From NCBI GenBank assembly GCA_964475165.1, contig CAYYVN010000006.1, positions 62,001 through 126,000 on the forward strand: a DNA stretch of 64,000 nucleotides, in the 5' to 3' direction. Shown piece by piece: positions 35,875 through 45,281 of the stretch. Position numbers and translations under genes: made by a program. Source of the DNA: CAYUHK01 sp964475165 (GTDB lineage Bacteria > Verrucomicrobiota > Kiritimatiellia > JAAZAB01). The notes beneath the pieces were generated by a model. The model made no database searches, was not told the DNA's origin, and saw nothing but the letters and a program-made list of their open reading frames with translations. Position 1 is the stretch's first letter. Every line of letters begins with the position of its first letter.

Positions 35875-36537
35875 ATGCAGAGCTCATCCAGCAAGACCAG
35901 TTTGGCTGGTCGGCGTCTGCCGCGCGTGTGTATCACCGGCGGCATCGCTGCCGGCAAGGGCTTGGTCGGCGCTGTTTTCGCCCAACAAGGGGTGCCGGTG
36001 ATCGATGCCGATCAGGTCTGCGCCGACCTGCTGGGCCGCGGGCGGCCGCTTTATGTGCGGCTGCGGCGGGCTTTTGGTAAAAGCATTGTGGGGGCCGATG
36101 GTCAAATCCAGCGCGCCGTGCTGGGCCGCTTGGTTTTTAACGACCCGCAGCAATTAGAAAAATTGAATCGGCTCATGCATCCCGCGGCCATGCGCGCCAT
36201 AGAAGCTTGGGTTAAGCAGCAGCGCGCGGCCAGCCGTGGGGCCGCTTTCGTGGTGGCTCAAGTGCCTTTGGTCTATGAGGCGCATTGGGAGCAGGCTTGG
36301 GAGCGCATCGTGTGTGTGTGCGCGCCCCGGCCGCTACAGCTGGAGCGCCTGCGTCAGCGTGGGCTGGCGTTGGCGGAGGCCCGCGCGCGCATCGCCGCCC
36401 AATGGCCGCAGGCCGATAAGATGCAGCGTGCCGATTATGTGGTCTTTAATGCCGGCACGCGCCCTAACGCGCGGCGGCAAGCGCTGGAGATATACGAGGA
36501 TATAAAGCAACATATGGAGAAAAAAGATGGTGGATAA
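35875..36537 (+). CDS. coaE: Dephospho-CoA kinase, unusual P-loop
   Basis: Phosphorylates dephospho-CoA in the last step of CoA synthesis. Recognised by VCITGGIAAGKG (about 18-29), VIDADQVCADLLGRG, LGRLVFNDPQQLEKLNRLMHPA and VVAQVPLVYEAHWE, all in the family order, plus QRGLALAEARARIAAQ. The P-loop ends GKG rather than GK(S/T): the hydroxyl residue that normally contacts magnesium is missing. 220 residues, normal size. ATG 35875 has GGGG 7 bases upstream; starts at 35833 and 35848 are possible. Ends 76 bases before the preferred rho start. Confidence 0.88.
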   Translation: MQSSSSKTSLAGRRLPRVCITGGIAAGKGLVGAVFAQQGVPVIDADQVCADLLGRGRPLYVRLRRAFGKSIVGADGQIQRAVLGRLVFNDPQQLEKLNRLMHPAAMRAIEAWVKQQRAASRGAAFVVAQVPLVYEAHWEQAWERIVCVCAPRPLQLERLRQRGLALAEARARIAAQWPQADKMQRADYVVFNAGTRPNARRQALEIYEDIKQHMEKKDGG

Positions 36538-36613
36538 CCATAGACAAAACGATGTTAAGCAAAGGCGCCTGCGTGACGCTCGCGCGCGGCGCAATAATGC
36601 AGGGAGGTCAACG

Positions 36614-37981
36614 ATGTCTAAAATATACGTCGATTCTTCGCCGGCGCGCCATAACGGTCATGATAATGGCGCGCCGCCGCCGGCCAACTCAGAGAATGGC
36701 CATGCGGCCCCCTTGCCGCCGGATGCGCCGGTAGTGCATCTCTCGGAGCTGCAGCAGAAATCTGTTCCGGAGCTGCATGCCCTGGCCGATGCCTACGCCC
36801 TGACGGACTTGGGCGCCCTGCGCAAACATGAGCTGATCTTTGAAATCCTCAAGGTGCATGCGCGCCAGAACGGCGCGATTTATGGTAAGGGCATCCTGGA
36901 AATACTGCCGGATGGTTTCGGATTCCTGCGCTCACCCCATTATAATTATCTGCCCTGCCCGGAGGATATTTATGTTTCACCCTCCCAGATCCGTCGCTTT
37001 GCCATGCGCACCGGTGATCTGGTGGAAGGGGAGATTCGTTCGCCGAAAGATAAAGAGCGCTTTTTTGCGCTGCTGCGCGTGGGCAAGATGAATAATGATG
37101 ATCCCGATAAATCGCGCGGCAAGGTGCCCTTCGAAAACCTGACACCGCTCTTTCCGCAGCAGCGTTTCTTGCTGGAACGCGAGCCGGCCGAGATTTCCAT
37201 GCGCGTTATGGATATCTTCACGCCCATCGGCATGGGGCAGCGCGGGGTGATTGTGGCCCCGCCGCGTACCGGTAAAACTGTGCTGCTGCAAAAAATCGCC
37301 AACAGCATTTCGGCCAATCATCCCGATGTTTTCCTGATCGTCTTGCTGATTGATGAGCGGCCCGAAGAGGTCACCGATATGGTGCGCAATACGAAAGCCG
37401 AAGTGTTGAGCTCCACCTTTGATGAACCGCCGGAGCGCCATGTCCAAGTGGCCGAGATGGTCATTGAAATGGCCAAACGCCAGGTGGAATGCGGTCGGAA
37501 TGTGGTTATTTTGCTGGATAGCATCACCCGCTTGGCTCGCGCCTATAACACGCTCGAACCCCATAGCGGCAAGATTCTTTCGGGCGGCGTGGATTCCAAT
37601 GCCCTCCATAAACCCAAGCGCTTCTTCGGTGCGGCGCGCAACATCGAGAACGGGGGCAGCCTCACGATCATCGCCACGGCCCTGGTGGATACCGGCAGCC
37701 GCATGGATGAAGTGATCTTCGAGGAGTTCAAGGGTACCGGCAATATGGAGCTGTGCCTGGACCGCCATCTGGTGGATAAGCGTATTTTCCCGGCTATCAA
37801 TATCGAAAAATCGGGGACGCGTAAGGAGGAGCTGCTCTTGCATCCGGATGAATTGAGTAAAACCTGGATTTTGCGTAAGGCTCTCAATGGCGTGCCCGCG
37901 GTCGAAGCCATGGAACTGATGGTGGCCCGTTTGAAAAAGAATAAAAGCAATGCTGAATTCCTCATGTCGCTGCATGAGTAA
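36614..37981 (+). CDS. rho: Transcription termination factor Rho
   Basis: Hexameric RNA-dependent helicase ending transcription. The N-terminal Rho helix (LSELQQKSVPELHALADAY) is followed by the cold-shock RNA-binding domain (GILEILPDGFGFLRS..YNYLPCPEDIYVS), the Q-loop region and the ATPase with Walker A APPRTGKT (about 215-222), LLIDERPEEVTDM, LDSITRLARAYN and GGSLTIIATALVDTGSRMDE. 455 residues. ATG 36614 follows GGGAGGT; a start at 36527 would overlap coaE and add 29 basic residues, and cannot be excluded. Confidence 0.96.
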   Translation: MSKIYVDSSPARHNGHDNGAPPPANSENGHAAPLPPDAPVVHLSELQQKSVPELHALADAYALTDLGALRKHELIFEILKVHARQNGAIYGKGILEILPDGFGFLRSPHYNYLPCPEDIYVSPSQIRRFAMRTGDLVEGEIRSPKDKERFFALLRVGKMNNDDPDKSRGKVPFENLTPLFPQQRFLLEREPAEISMRVMDIFTPIGMGQRGVIVAPPRTGKTVLLQKIANSISANHPDVFLIVLLIDERPEEVTDMVRNTKAEVLSSTFDEPPERHVQVAEMVIEMAKRQVECGRNVVILLDSITRLARAYNTLEPHSGKILSGGVDSNALHKPKRFFGAARNIENGGSLTIIATALVDTGSRMDEVIFEEFKGTGNMELCLDRHLVDKRIFPAINIEKSGTRKEELLLHPDELSKTWILRKALNGVPAVEAMELMVARLKKNKSNAEFLMSLHE

Positions 37982-37992
37982 TTGATCTCGCC

Positions 37993-38244
37993 ATGCCCAT
38001 TCGTGAATATCAGGCGCGGGACCCCTCCCAGGGGTGTGCTGTTTGTCAAAGGCCATTCGAACGCTTGGAAGCTCTGCATCAGGCGCCCCTGCGGCGCTGC
38101 CCCCATTGCGCGCAGCCGCTGCAACGGCTACTCTCAGCGCCGGCCGTGGGGGCTTCGCGCAGCCATTTCGACGCGCGCGCCAAGGCCGGTGGATTCCATA
38201 AATTGAAGAGAATCGGCCGGGGCGAATACGAACGCCAATATTAA
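37993..38244 (+). CDS. FmdB-like zinc ribbon protein
   Basis: 83 residues with a two-CXXC zinc ribbon (C15, C18, C36, C39). The layout MPIREY...C..C...FE......PLRRCPHC...L.RL matches the FmdB/CxxC_CXXC_SSSS family of small putative regulatory proteins. It starts 11 bases after rho and is probably co-transcribed. No function is established for most members. Confidence 0.75.
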   Translation: MPIREYQARDPSQGCAVCQRPFERLEALHQAPLRRCPHCAQPLQRLLSAPAVGASRSHFDARAKAGGFHKLKRIGRGEYERQY

Positions 38245-38304
38245 GCAGCCCAAAAATAATGCGCGGAGTGCGCCCTGGGACCAAGCGCTAAAATCAATCT
38301 GGCG

Positions 38305-39231
38305 ATGAGCAACTTTCGATATTTATTCGGGCCGGTACCCTCGCGCCGCTTCGGCCGCTCGCTGGGCGTGGAGCTTACGCCCTTCAAGACCTGCACCTTG
38401 AATTGCGCCTTCTGTGAGGTTGGCCGCACCACTCAGCTTACCTTGGAGCGCCGGGAATATGTCCCTTACCAGGCAGTTATCGATGAGCTGGAAGCCTGGC
38501 ATGCCCAACAGTCCCCGGCCGATTTTATCACCCTGGCCGGCTCAGGCGAGCCAACCTTGCATACCCGTTTTGGTGAAATATTAGCATATATTGCCGAGAG
38601 CCAATGGTCGCCGACGGCGCTCTTAACCAACAGCAGCTTGCTCTTTCTGCCGGAGGTGCGCCAGGCCGCCGCCGCGGCCGATGTGGTTAAAGCCACTTTA
38701 TCCGCCTGGGACCAAGCCTCCTTCGAGGCTCTCACCCGGCCGCATCCGGCTTTACGCTTTGAGGGCCTCCTGGAAGGGCTGCGCGAGTTGCGTAAGATAC
38801 ACACCGGCGCCCTGTGGCTGGAGATCTTCATCGTCCCCGGCCTGAATGACGCTCCCGCTCAGGTGCAGCGCATAGCCGAGTTAGCGGCGAGCCTCAAAGC
38901 GGATCGCATCCATTTGAACACGGCCGTGCGACCGGCGGCTGAGCCGGGAGTGCGGGCCCTTGCGGTGGAAGAGCTGCAGCGCCTGGGCGCTTTCTTCAGA
39001 CCCCCTGGCGAGGTGATCGCCGGTAGCCTGAGCGGCGGCCAGCCGGCGGCGGCGCTTGATCGGGAACGGATCATGGCCATGCTGCGGCGGCGGCCCTGCA
39101 CGGCGCTGGATGTCAGTCGCAGCTTTGGATTGGAGCCGGCCGTGGCCACTAAACTCTTGGATGAGCTCAAGCATGCGGGGCGCATCCGTCTGGAGAAGCG
39201 CGCCGGCGAATTTTTCTATCGTGGTCTCTAA
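38305..39231 (+). CDS. Radical SAM protein of the COG0731 type
   Basis: 308 residues. Three cysteines C30, C34, C37 (CTLNCAFC) bind the 4Fe-4S cluster used to cleave S-adenosylmethionine. YLFGPVPSRRFGRSLGVELTPFKTC is the hallmark start of this group; LAGSGEPTLHTRFGEIL is the SAM-binding GGE-like block (here SGEPT). The last 75 residues form a winged-helix-like extension (ALDVSRSFGLEPAVATKLLDEL). Substrate unknown. Its stop is 14 bases from the stop of the convergent kinase gene. Confidence 0.85.
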   Translation: MSNFRYLFGPVPSRRFGRSLGVELTPFKTCTLNCAFCEVGRTTQLTLERREYVPYQAVIDELEAWHAQQSPADFITLAGSGEPTLHTRFGEILAYIAESQWSPTALLTNSSLLFLPEVRQAAAAADVVKATLSAWDQASFEALTRPHPALRFEGLLEGLRELRKIHTGALWLEIFIVPGLNDAPAQVQRIAELAASLKADRIHLNTAVRPAAEPGVRALAVEELQRLGAFFRPPGEVIAGSLSGGQPAAALDRERIMAMLRRRPCTALDVSRSFGLEPAVATKLLDELKHAGRIRLEKRAGEFFYRGL

Positions 39232-39245
39232 GGGGATCTGTGTTT

Positions 39246-40454
39246 TCAGGTAATGATGACGGCCGTCAGGTTATCGGAAGCAAAATGAGGGTTGAGCGCT
39301 CCCGTTTCCGGATCCACCAGCTTTGATAAATAGGCTTCAATTTTACGTTCGTATTCGGTTTCCCGCTCTCGATCGGGCATGCCGCGCCGCGCGGAACTGA
39401 GTCCTTGCTCGCCGGCTTCGGCGGCGCGGGTGTTGGAGAAACGCCGCCCCGTGTCCACTTCCAGGAAGCGCCGCAGGACCCGCGTGAACTCTGTATTGTG
39501 CAGCACATCCGGCGGCAACCATTCCTCGATCTGGTTGGCCAGGGTTGTTTTACGGATGAGAAGTTCGGATTCTTCCAGATCAGCTAAATCATTGATCTGA
39601 TGGCCTTTAAGCATTTCCAAACCCACCAGGCCCGCACTGAAAATATCGGATTGCATCAAGCCCGGCTGGCGCTGGTGGATTTCGGGCGCCATATAGAGCG
39701 GACTGCCCAGCAAGATATTCACCTGTTCGCCAATGCGCGCGGCGCGGCCGAAATCCACCAGCTTCACCGTGCCTTGAATATCCACCATGATATTCGCCGG
39801 CTTGATATCGCCGTGGATGAAGTCGTGATCATGCAGGACCGTCAGCCCGCGGAGCACATCGCGCAGGATATGCAAGGCCGCGCCCGGTTGCAGGCTGAGC
39901 CGCTGGCCGTCATGTCGAAAAATGGTCGTGAAAAAATCTTCCCATTCTTTATCGGTACAGCGCGAGCGCGCGATATTGAGGTGTTGACCATCAAGCAGAA
40001 ATTGCAGGTCCACGCCATCCACGGCTTGCATGAGCATGTAGCCGATGCCATTGCATTCCTCATAAAAATCGCGCGAGACCAGGTTGATGTTGTTGATCGG
40101 TTGCAGGATGGAAGTCTGCTTGGCGATACGCCCCATATCGGTCCAGTACTGGGCGGCGCTGGCGTAAATACTGGGATCGAAAAGCTTGATGGCGTGATGG
40201 GTCAGGCAGCCGCGCGCGCCATGGCGCGTCACCAGAAAGACCACCCCCTGCCGACCATGTCCCAATTCCTTGATGAATTGATAGGATACCGGATAGGGGA
40301 TCGAACGGTTGCGGATGAGCGTCCGGTAGTTGCCGATCAGTTCCAGGAAAGCCGCATCCGGCGGCGCAGCCTTGGCGGAGGCTGTCAGGGCCGCGGGTCG
40401 GCTGCCAGGCGCCGGGCGCAGCACGATGGTTTCCAGTTGGTTCAAGGGGTTCAT
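39246..40454 (-). CDS. Ser/Thr protein kinase
   Basis: 402 residues, soluble. Gly loop ELGHGRQGVVFLV (about 64-76), Lys in HAIKLFD, catalytic loop HGDIKPANIM (about 215-224; HGD in place of HRD, common in bacterial kinases), DFG in LVDFGRAA, and SPLYMAPE. No transmembrane segment or sensor domain is seen; the region between the Gly loop and catalytic loop contains a long insert (about 130-190). Divergent from secA. Substrates unknown. A promoter-like sequence leaves only about 7 bases before the ATG. Confidence 0.88.
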   Translation of the reverse strand: MNPLNQLETIVLRPAPGSRPAALTASAKAAPPDAAFLELIGNYRTLIRNRSIPYPVSYQFIKELGHGRQGVVFLVTRHGARGCLTHHAIKLFDPSIYASAAQYWTDMGRIAKQTSILQPINNINLVSRDFYEECNGIGYMLMQAVDGVDLQFLLDGQHLNIARSRCTDKEWEDFFTTIFRHDGQRLSLQPGAALHILRDVLRGLTVLHDHDFIHGDIKPANIMVDIQGTVKLVDFGRAARIGEQVNILLGSPLYMAPEIHQRQPGLMQSDIFSAGLVGLEMLKGHQINDLADLEESELLIRKTTLANQIEEWLPPDVLHNTEFTRVLRRFLEVDTGRRFSNTRAAEAGEQGLSSARRGMPDRERETEYERKIEAYLSKLVDPETGALNPHFASDNLTAVIIT

Positions 40455-40461
40455 GCGCTAT

Positions 40462-40489
40462 AGTATAGATGAGTTTATGCTCTTGGCAA
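40462..40489 (-). promoter_or_regulatory. promoter of the kinase gene, almost no leader
   Basis: On the reverse strand: TTGCCA, 16-base spacer, TATACT, then 7 bases and the ATG at 40454. With initiation 6-8 bases after the -10, the mRNA would begin at or next to the start codon. No ribosome site is present. Confidence 0.55.
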
Positions 40490-40540
40490 TCGCCATTCCT
40501 GGCAGGGTCGGCCCGGGCCGCTGGCCGGCCCAGCAATTTT

Positions 40541-40569
40541 TTGACAAGTCCGGCGGGGCCTGTTAGAGT
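40541..40569 (+). promoter_or_regulatory. promoter of secA, almost no leader
   Basis: Consensus TTGACA (40541-40546), 17-base spacer, TAGAGT (40564-40569), then 9 bases to the secA ATG at 40579. Initiation at the usual distance gives a leaderless or 1-4 base leader mRNA. Confidence 0.65.
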
Positions 40570-40578
40570 TGGCGCGTC

Positions 40579-43572
40579 ATGCCAATCCGTTGGATAGTCA
40601 AAAAAATCGTCGGCACCAAGCATCAGCGGGATTTGAAGAAACTCTGGCCCTTGGTGGAGCGGATCAACGCCCTGGAGCAAGAATACCAAGCTCTCTCCGC
40701 CGCTGCCCTCCAGGCCAAAACGGCTGAATTCAAGGAACGTTTGCGTCAGGGCGCCACCTTGGATAGCCTGCTGTGCGAGGCTTTTGCGGTGGTCAAAAAT
40801 GCCTGCCGCCGTTTGCTGGGCACTAAATTTTCCGTGTGCGAACATGAGATGACCTGGGATATGGTGCCCTTCGATGTCCAGTTGATCGGCGGGATCGCCT
40901 TGCACCAGGGCAAGATTGCCGAAATGGCCACTGGCGAGGGCAAAACGCTGGTGGCCACCATGCCGCTCTATCTCAATGCTCTGCCCGGCCAGAATGTGCA
41001 TCTGGTGACGGTTAATGATTACCTGGCCCGCCGCGACTCCCAATGGATGGGGCTCGTTTTCAACTATCTTGGTTTGAGCGTGGGCTGCATTCAGAACCAG
41101 ATGGGCCCCGCGGAGCGCCGCGCCGAATATGCCAAGGATATCACCTATGGCACCAACAGTGAGTTTGGCTTCGATTACCTGCGCGATAACGGCATGGCCT
41201 TCAGCGCTCAAGATGTGGTGCAGCGCGAGCATGCCTATGTGATCATCGACGAGGTGGATAGTATCTTGATCGATGAAGCGCGCACGCCGCTGATCATCTC
41301 CGGGCCGGCGCCCGTCTCCAGTCATCAATATGCGACTTTGGCGCCGCTGGTCGAGCGCTTGGTCCGCAAGCAACGCGATTATTGCAATCAATTGATGCAG
41401 GCCGCCCGGACGAGCATCGAGCAAGGCGATCCGGAACAAGCCAAGCTGCGCCTCTACCAGGTGCATCATGGCATGCCGAAAAACAAGCAGCTGCTGCATC
41501 TGCTCGAAGACGCCGCCGTCCGCAAGATGCTTGAGCAGATCAATAACGCCCTGCTGACCGATATGCGCAAGGAACAGGCGCGCGCCCTGCGTGAGGAAAT
41601 GTATTTCACCATCGATGAGCGCGGGCACGATGCCACCTTGACCGATAAAGGCTGCCAGATGATGAGCCCCACCGATCCCAACGCCTATGTGCTGCCGGAT
41701 CTGGTGTCTCAATTGGCCGAGATCGATGGCGCCACGGAGCTGGCCGATCAAGAGAAGCTGGAGCGGCGCCAGGCCCTGCAAAGCGCCTTCGCCGAAAAAA
41801 GCGAACGCATCCATAATGTGGATCAATTGATTCGCGCCTATGCCCTGTATGAGAAGGATGTGGAATATGTGGTGCAGAATAACCAGGTCTTGATCGTGGA
41901 TGAGTTCACCGGGCGCATCCTGCCCGGCCGCCGCTGGAGCGATGGCCTGCACCAGGCCATCGAGGCCAAGGAAGGCGTCAAGATTGAGCGCGAAACCCAA
42001 ACGCTGGCCACGATCACCATTCAGAATTATTTCCGCATGTACGCTAAGCTGGCCGGGATGACCGGTACGGCTGAGACCGAGGCCAATGAATTTCGCGATA
42101 TTTATAAATTGGATGTAATGGTCATTCCCACCAACCGCCCCATTCGGCGCCTGGATCATAACGATCTTATCTATCGTACGCGGCGCGAAAAATATAAGGC
42201 CATGCTCGATGAAATTGCCGCCTGTCATGGCCAGGGCCAGCCGGTGCTGGTGGGTACAGTATCGGTGGAAACTTCCGAGCTGATCAGCCGCATGCTGAAG
42301 CGTGAGGGTATCCCGCATAATGTGCTCAATGCCAAGAACCATGAGCGTGAAGCCGAGATCGTCACGCGCGCCGGCCAAGCCGGCGCTGTGACCATTGCCA
42401 CCAATATGGCCGGCCGCGGCACCGATATTAAGCTCGGGGCCGGGGTGGTGCATTTACCCAAGGAAGTTATCGAATCGAGCTTGGCTCTCGAGCAGACCTT
42501 TGCCGGCCAAACCCTGCGCGCGCAACTGCGGCAGCAACCCAGCGGCCTGCATGTTATCGGCTCGGAGCGTCATGAATCGCGGCGCATCGACCGCCAGCTG
42601 CGCGGACGCTGCGCGCGCCAGGGCGATCCGGGCTCCTCGCGCTTCTATGTGTCATTAGAAGATGATCTCATGCGCCTTTTCGGCTCCGATCGCATCTCCA
42701 ACATCATGGCCAAAATGGGGATCGAGGAGGGCCAGCAATTGGAGCATCCCTGGCTCAACCGCTCGATCGGGACGGCCCAGCAGCGCGTGGAACAGCATAA
42801 TTATTCCATCCGCAAACGCACTCTCGAATATGATGATGTGATGAATAAACAGCGCGAGATAATTTATGATTTCCGCGGCGATATCGTGCGCGCTCCGGCT
42901 GTGCGCGAACATCTGCTGGATATCGTGGCGGATCTGATCGAATCCCGCGCCGCCACGGCCCTGGAGGATGAAGCCGCGCAGGAAGCCTTCTTGGCCTGGG
43001 TCAATACGACCTTCCCGGTGGGCTTGCGTCTGCCCGCGGAGCAGCTCTCAACGCTCACCAGCGACACGCTGGCCGCGCTGGTCTTTGAGCGCGTTAAGCA
43101 GGCCTATGACCTGAAAGTGCAAATTGAAGATGCCGAGGCTTTGCCGGGCATGGAGCGCTATATCCTACTGCATTCCATCGATACGCTCTGGCAGGATTAT
43201 CTGCGCAGCATTGATCATCTGCGCCAGGGAGTTGGCCTGCGCGCTTATGGCCAGCAGGATCCTTTGGTGGAGTATAAGCGCGAAGCCTACGATATGTTTG
43301 CCACCCTCATGGATAATATCAAGGCCGAAGTGGTGATGAAGATGTTTCGTTCCACCACTTCGCTCAAAGCCTTTGAACGCTTGGTGAGTAATCTGCCGCA
43401 TCAGCTGGTGCATAATCAGGTATCGGCCTTGAGCGGCGCTCCGCTGCCCCAGCCGACTGCGGCGGCCGCACCGGCGGCGGCCCGCCAGCGCAGCGGCCCG
43501 AAGGTCGGTCGCAATGATCCTTGCCCCTGTGGCAGCGGCCGCAAATATAAGAAATGCTGTGGAACCGCATGA
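40579..43572 (+). CDS. secA: Preprotein translocase ATPase SecA
   Basis: Motor that drives preproteins through SecYEG. Walker A region MATGEGKT (GEGKT about 119-123), HLVTVNDYLARRDSQWMG, TYGTNSEFGFDYLRDN, the DEAD-like DEVDSILIDEARTPLIISG, the preprotein cross-linking domain, the second motor half with GTVSVETSE and ATNMAGRGTDIKLG, and ERHESRRIDRQLRGRCARQGDPGSS. It ends with the SecB/lipid-binding zinc motif CPCGSGRKYKKCC. 997 residues; the region between residues 260 and 440 contains an insertion compared with E. coli SecA (901). First gene of secA-lnt. Confidence 0.97.
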   Translation: MPIRWIVKKIVGTKHQRDLKKLWPLVERINALEQEYQALSAAALQAKTAEFKERLRQGATLDSLLCEAFAVVKNACRRLLGTKFSVCEHEMTWDMVPFDVQLIGGIALHQGKIAEMATGEGKTLVATMPLYLNALPGQNVHLVTVNDYLARRDSQWMGLVFNYLGLSVGCIQNQMGPAERRAEYAKDITYGTNSEFGFDYLRDNGMAFSAQDVVQREHAYVIIDEVDSILIDEARTPLIISGPAPVSSHQYATLAPLVERLVRKQRDYCNQLMQAARTSIEQGDPEQAKLRLYQVHHGMPKNKQLLHLLEDAAVRKMLEQINNALLTDMRKEQARALREEMYFTIDERGHDATLTDKGCQMMSPTDPNAYVLPDLVSQLAEIDGATELADQEKLERRQALQSAFAEKSERIHNVDQLIRAYALYEKDVEYVVQNNQVLIVDEFTGRILPGRRWSDGLHQAIEAKEGVKIERETQTLATITIQNYFRMYAKLAGMTGTAETEANEFRDIYKLDVMVIPTNRPIRRLDHNDLIYRTRREKYKAMLDEIAACHGQGQPVLVGTVSVETSELISRMLKREGIPHNVLNAKNHEREAEIVTRAGQAGAVTIATNMAGRGTDIKLGAGVVHLPKEVIESSLALEQTFAGQTLRAQLRQQPSGLHVIGSERHESRRIDRQLRGRCARQGDPGSSRFYVSLEDDLMRLFGSDRISNIMAKMGIEEGQQLEHPWLNRSIGTAQQRVEQHNYSIRKRTLEYDDVMNKQREIIYDFRGDIVRAPAVREHLLDIVADLIESRAATALEDEAAQEAFLAWVNTTFPVGLRLPAEQLSTLTSDTLAALVFERVKQAYDLKVQIEDAEALPGMERYILLHSIDTLWQDYLRSIDHLRQGVGLRAYGQQDPLVEYKREAYDMFATLMDNIKAEVVMKMFRSTTSLKAFERLVSNLPHQLVHNQVSALSGAPLPQPTAAAAPAAARQRSGPKVGRNDPCPCGSGRKYKKCCGTA

Positions 43573-45182
43573 GTAGCTTCTCCTGGCCCTTGGCTGGGTC
43601 GCGGCCGGCTGCTGTCCAGCTGGTGCTGGCGGTCCTTTCCGGCGGCTTGCTCTTTGCCGCTTTCCCCCCCTTGGAGTGGGCTGCGACAGCCTATGTGGCG
43701 CTCGTGCCCCTGCTGTGGCTGGCGGCCCAGACTTCGCCCGGCCAGGCCTGGCGGAGCGGTCTGCTGGCCGGGCTGGTTGGCTGGTGCTCTTCCTTGGCCT
43801 GGCTGGCGCGCGTCTCCTGGGTGGGCTGGCTATTGCTGGGCGCTTATTGCGCACTCTATCTGGGCGCCTTCACCTGGCTGGCAGCCTGGATGCTGCCCGG
43901 CGCCAGCCGGGCGCGGATGGGAGGTCGCCTGGGCCTCTTGATCTTGTTGCCGGCGCTCTGGGTGGGCTGCGAATATGTGCGGGCCACGCTTTTCAGCGGG
44001 TTCCCCTGGAATGCCTTGGGGGCCAGCCAGACCCTGCAACTGCCCTTGATTCAAAGCGCGGCCTGGGGCGGAGTCTATGCTGTTTCCTATCTCATCGTCT
44101 TGATCAATACGGCCTTGGTCTTGAGCCTCTTATCCCTCAGCCGCTCAGCGGCGCGCTGGTCAGCCCTGTGGCCCTTGCTGCTGGCGCTGGGCGTCTTGGG
44201 GTTGGCCTGGCAGGGTGGTCGCAGCGCTCTGCGCCAGCTGGATCAGCAACCGCCCGGCGCGCCGTTAGCCCTGACGCTGGTGCAGTTGAATGTGCCCCAG
44301 TTTGAAAAAATGGTTTTGGAAGAAGGCGGCGCGCTGATTGAGGAACGCCTGCGCCGGATCACGCGCCAAAGCATTCAAGACGCGCAACCCGAATTGGTGG
44401 TTTGGCCGGAGACGGCCGTGCCCGAGTTTGTGCGCGGCACCCCTTCCACCGAGCAGCTCATTGAGGATCTGCTGCAAGAGGGTGTACCCCTGCTGGTGGG
44501 CGCCATGGATTATGCGCCGACCAATGGTACGCTGCAATATTTCAACAGCTCCTTCCTTTTCGCTCCGCAACGGGGTTTGATCGGGGAATACCGCAAACGG
44601 CATTTGGTGGTCTTTGGTGAAACCGTGCCCTTGAGCGATAGCTTTCCTTTCCTGCGCCGCCTGACGCCCATCGAGGAGAGTTTCACCGCCGGAAAAAGCC
44701 CCGTCGTTATGCGGCTGGATGCGTCGGCGCGCGCCTTTGCCGTCCTGATTTGTTTTGAAGATACGGTGGCGGCTCTGGCGCGCGAGGCGGTGGCCGTTGG
44801 CGCGCGGCTCTTGATCAACCAGACCAATGATGCCTGGTTCGATCCTTCCTGGGCCTCGCGCCAGCATATGCTGCAATGCGTCTGGCGCTGCGTGGAAAAT
44901 CGCGTGCCCGCCGCGCGTTCAACCAATACGGGGATCACTTGTTGCATTGATCGCCTGGGGCGCATTACGGGGCTCTTGGCGCCGGCCCAAGGAGCGAACC
45001 CGGAGCCGGCCAGTGTGACGCAGATCGTGCATCTGCCCGGCCCGGAAATGCCGCTTACTTTTTATACGCGTTATGGCGATCTTTTTGCGCAAAGCTGCCT
45101 GCTGAGCCTCTGCTGGCCCTTGCTCTGGGCTGGGCGCCGGCGCCGGGGCTCAGCGGCCGCCCAGCCCGAAATTGGAGGTTGA
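43569..45182 (+). CDS. lnt: Apolipoprotein N-acyltransferase
   Basis: Adds the third acyl chain to lipoproteins in the inner membrane. About six hydrophobic helices (residues 15-225) precede a carbon-nitrogen hydrolase domain with the catalytic triad: Glu in VVWPETAVP (about 282), Lys in GEYRKRH (about 342) and Cys in LICFEDTV (about 394). 537 residues, near E. coli Lnt (512). The ATG overlaps the secA stop (ATGA). The window also encodes at least one lipoprotein, the solute-binding protein at 50785. Confidence 0.93.
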   Translation: MSSFSWPLAGSRPAAVQLVLAVLSGGLLFAAFPPLEWAATAYVALVPLLWLAAQTSPGQAWRSGLLAGLVGWCSSLAWLARVSWVGWLLLGAYCALYLGAFTWLAAWMLPGASRARMGGRLGLLILLPALWVGCEYVRATLFSGFPWNALGASQTLQLPLIQSAAWGGVYAVSYLIVLINTALVLSLLSLSRSAARWSALWPLLLALGVLGLAWQGGRSALRQLDQQPPGAPLALTLVQLNVPQFEKMVLEEGGALIEERLRRITRQSIQDAQPELVVWPETAVPEFVRGTPSTEQLIEDLLQEGVPLLVGAMDYAPTNGTLQYFNSSFLFAPQRGLIGEYRKRHLVVFGETVPLSDSFPFLRRLTPIEESFTAGKSPVVMRLDASARAFAVLICFEDTVAALAREAVAVGARLLINQTNDAWFDPSWASRQHMLQCVWRCVENRVPAARSTNTGITCCIDRLGRITGLLAPAQGANPEPASVTQIVHLPGPEMPLTFYTRYGDLFAQSCLLSLCWPLLWAGRRRRGSAAAQPEIGG

Positions 45183-45208
45183 CAAGTTCGCGCGCTTTAT
45201 GCCAGACT
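45179..45208 (+). promoter_or_regulatory. possible acylphosphatase promoter
   Basis: TTGACA (45179-45184) right at the end of lnt, 18-base spacer, CAGACT (45203-45208). The -10 is poor. Confidence 0.3.
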
Positions 45209-45281
45209 GCCCGCGCATTCACCCCAGCCTTTGGGTCAGGGGGCTATCCCACCGTTCAAGCTCCCCGGATCGATATTTGCC

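Noticed and set aside
36527..36613. Upstream start for rho giving 29 extra basic residues
   Set aside because: ATG 36614 has a strong GGGAGGT ribosome site and avoids overlap with coaE; kept only as an alternative.
40060..42453. A 797-codon open frame on the reverse strand inside secA
   Set aside because: It lies antisense to SecA, which is unmistakable; the product is His/Gln/Gly/Leu-rich without domains. Long antisense frames are expected with this GC and codon use.
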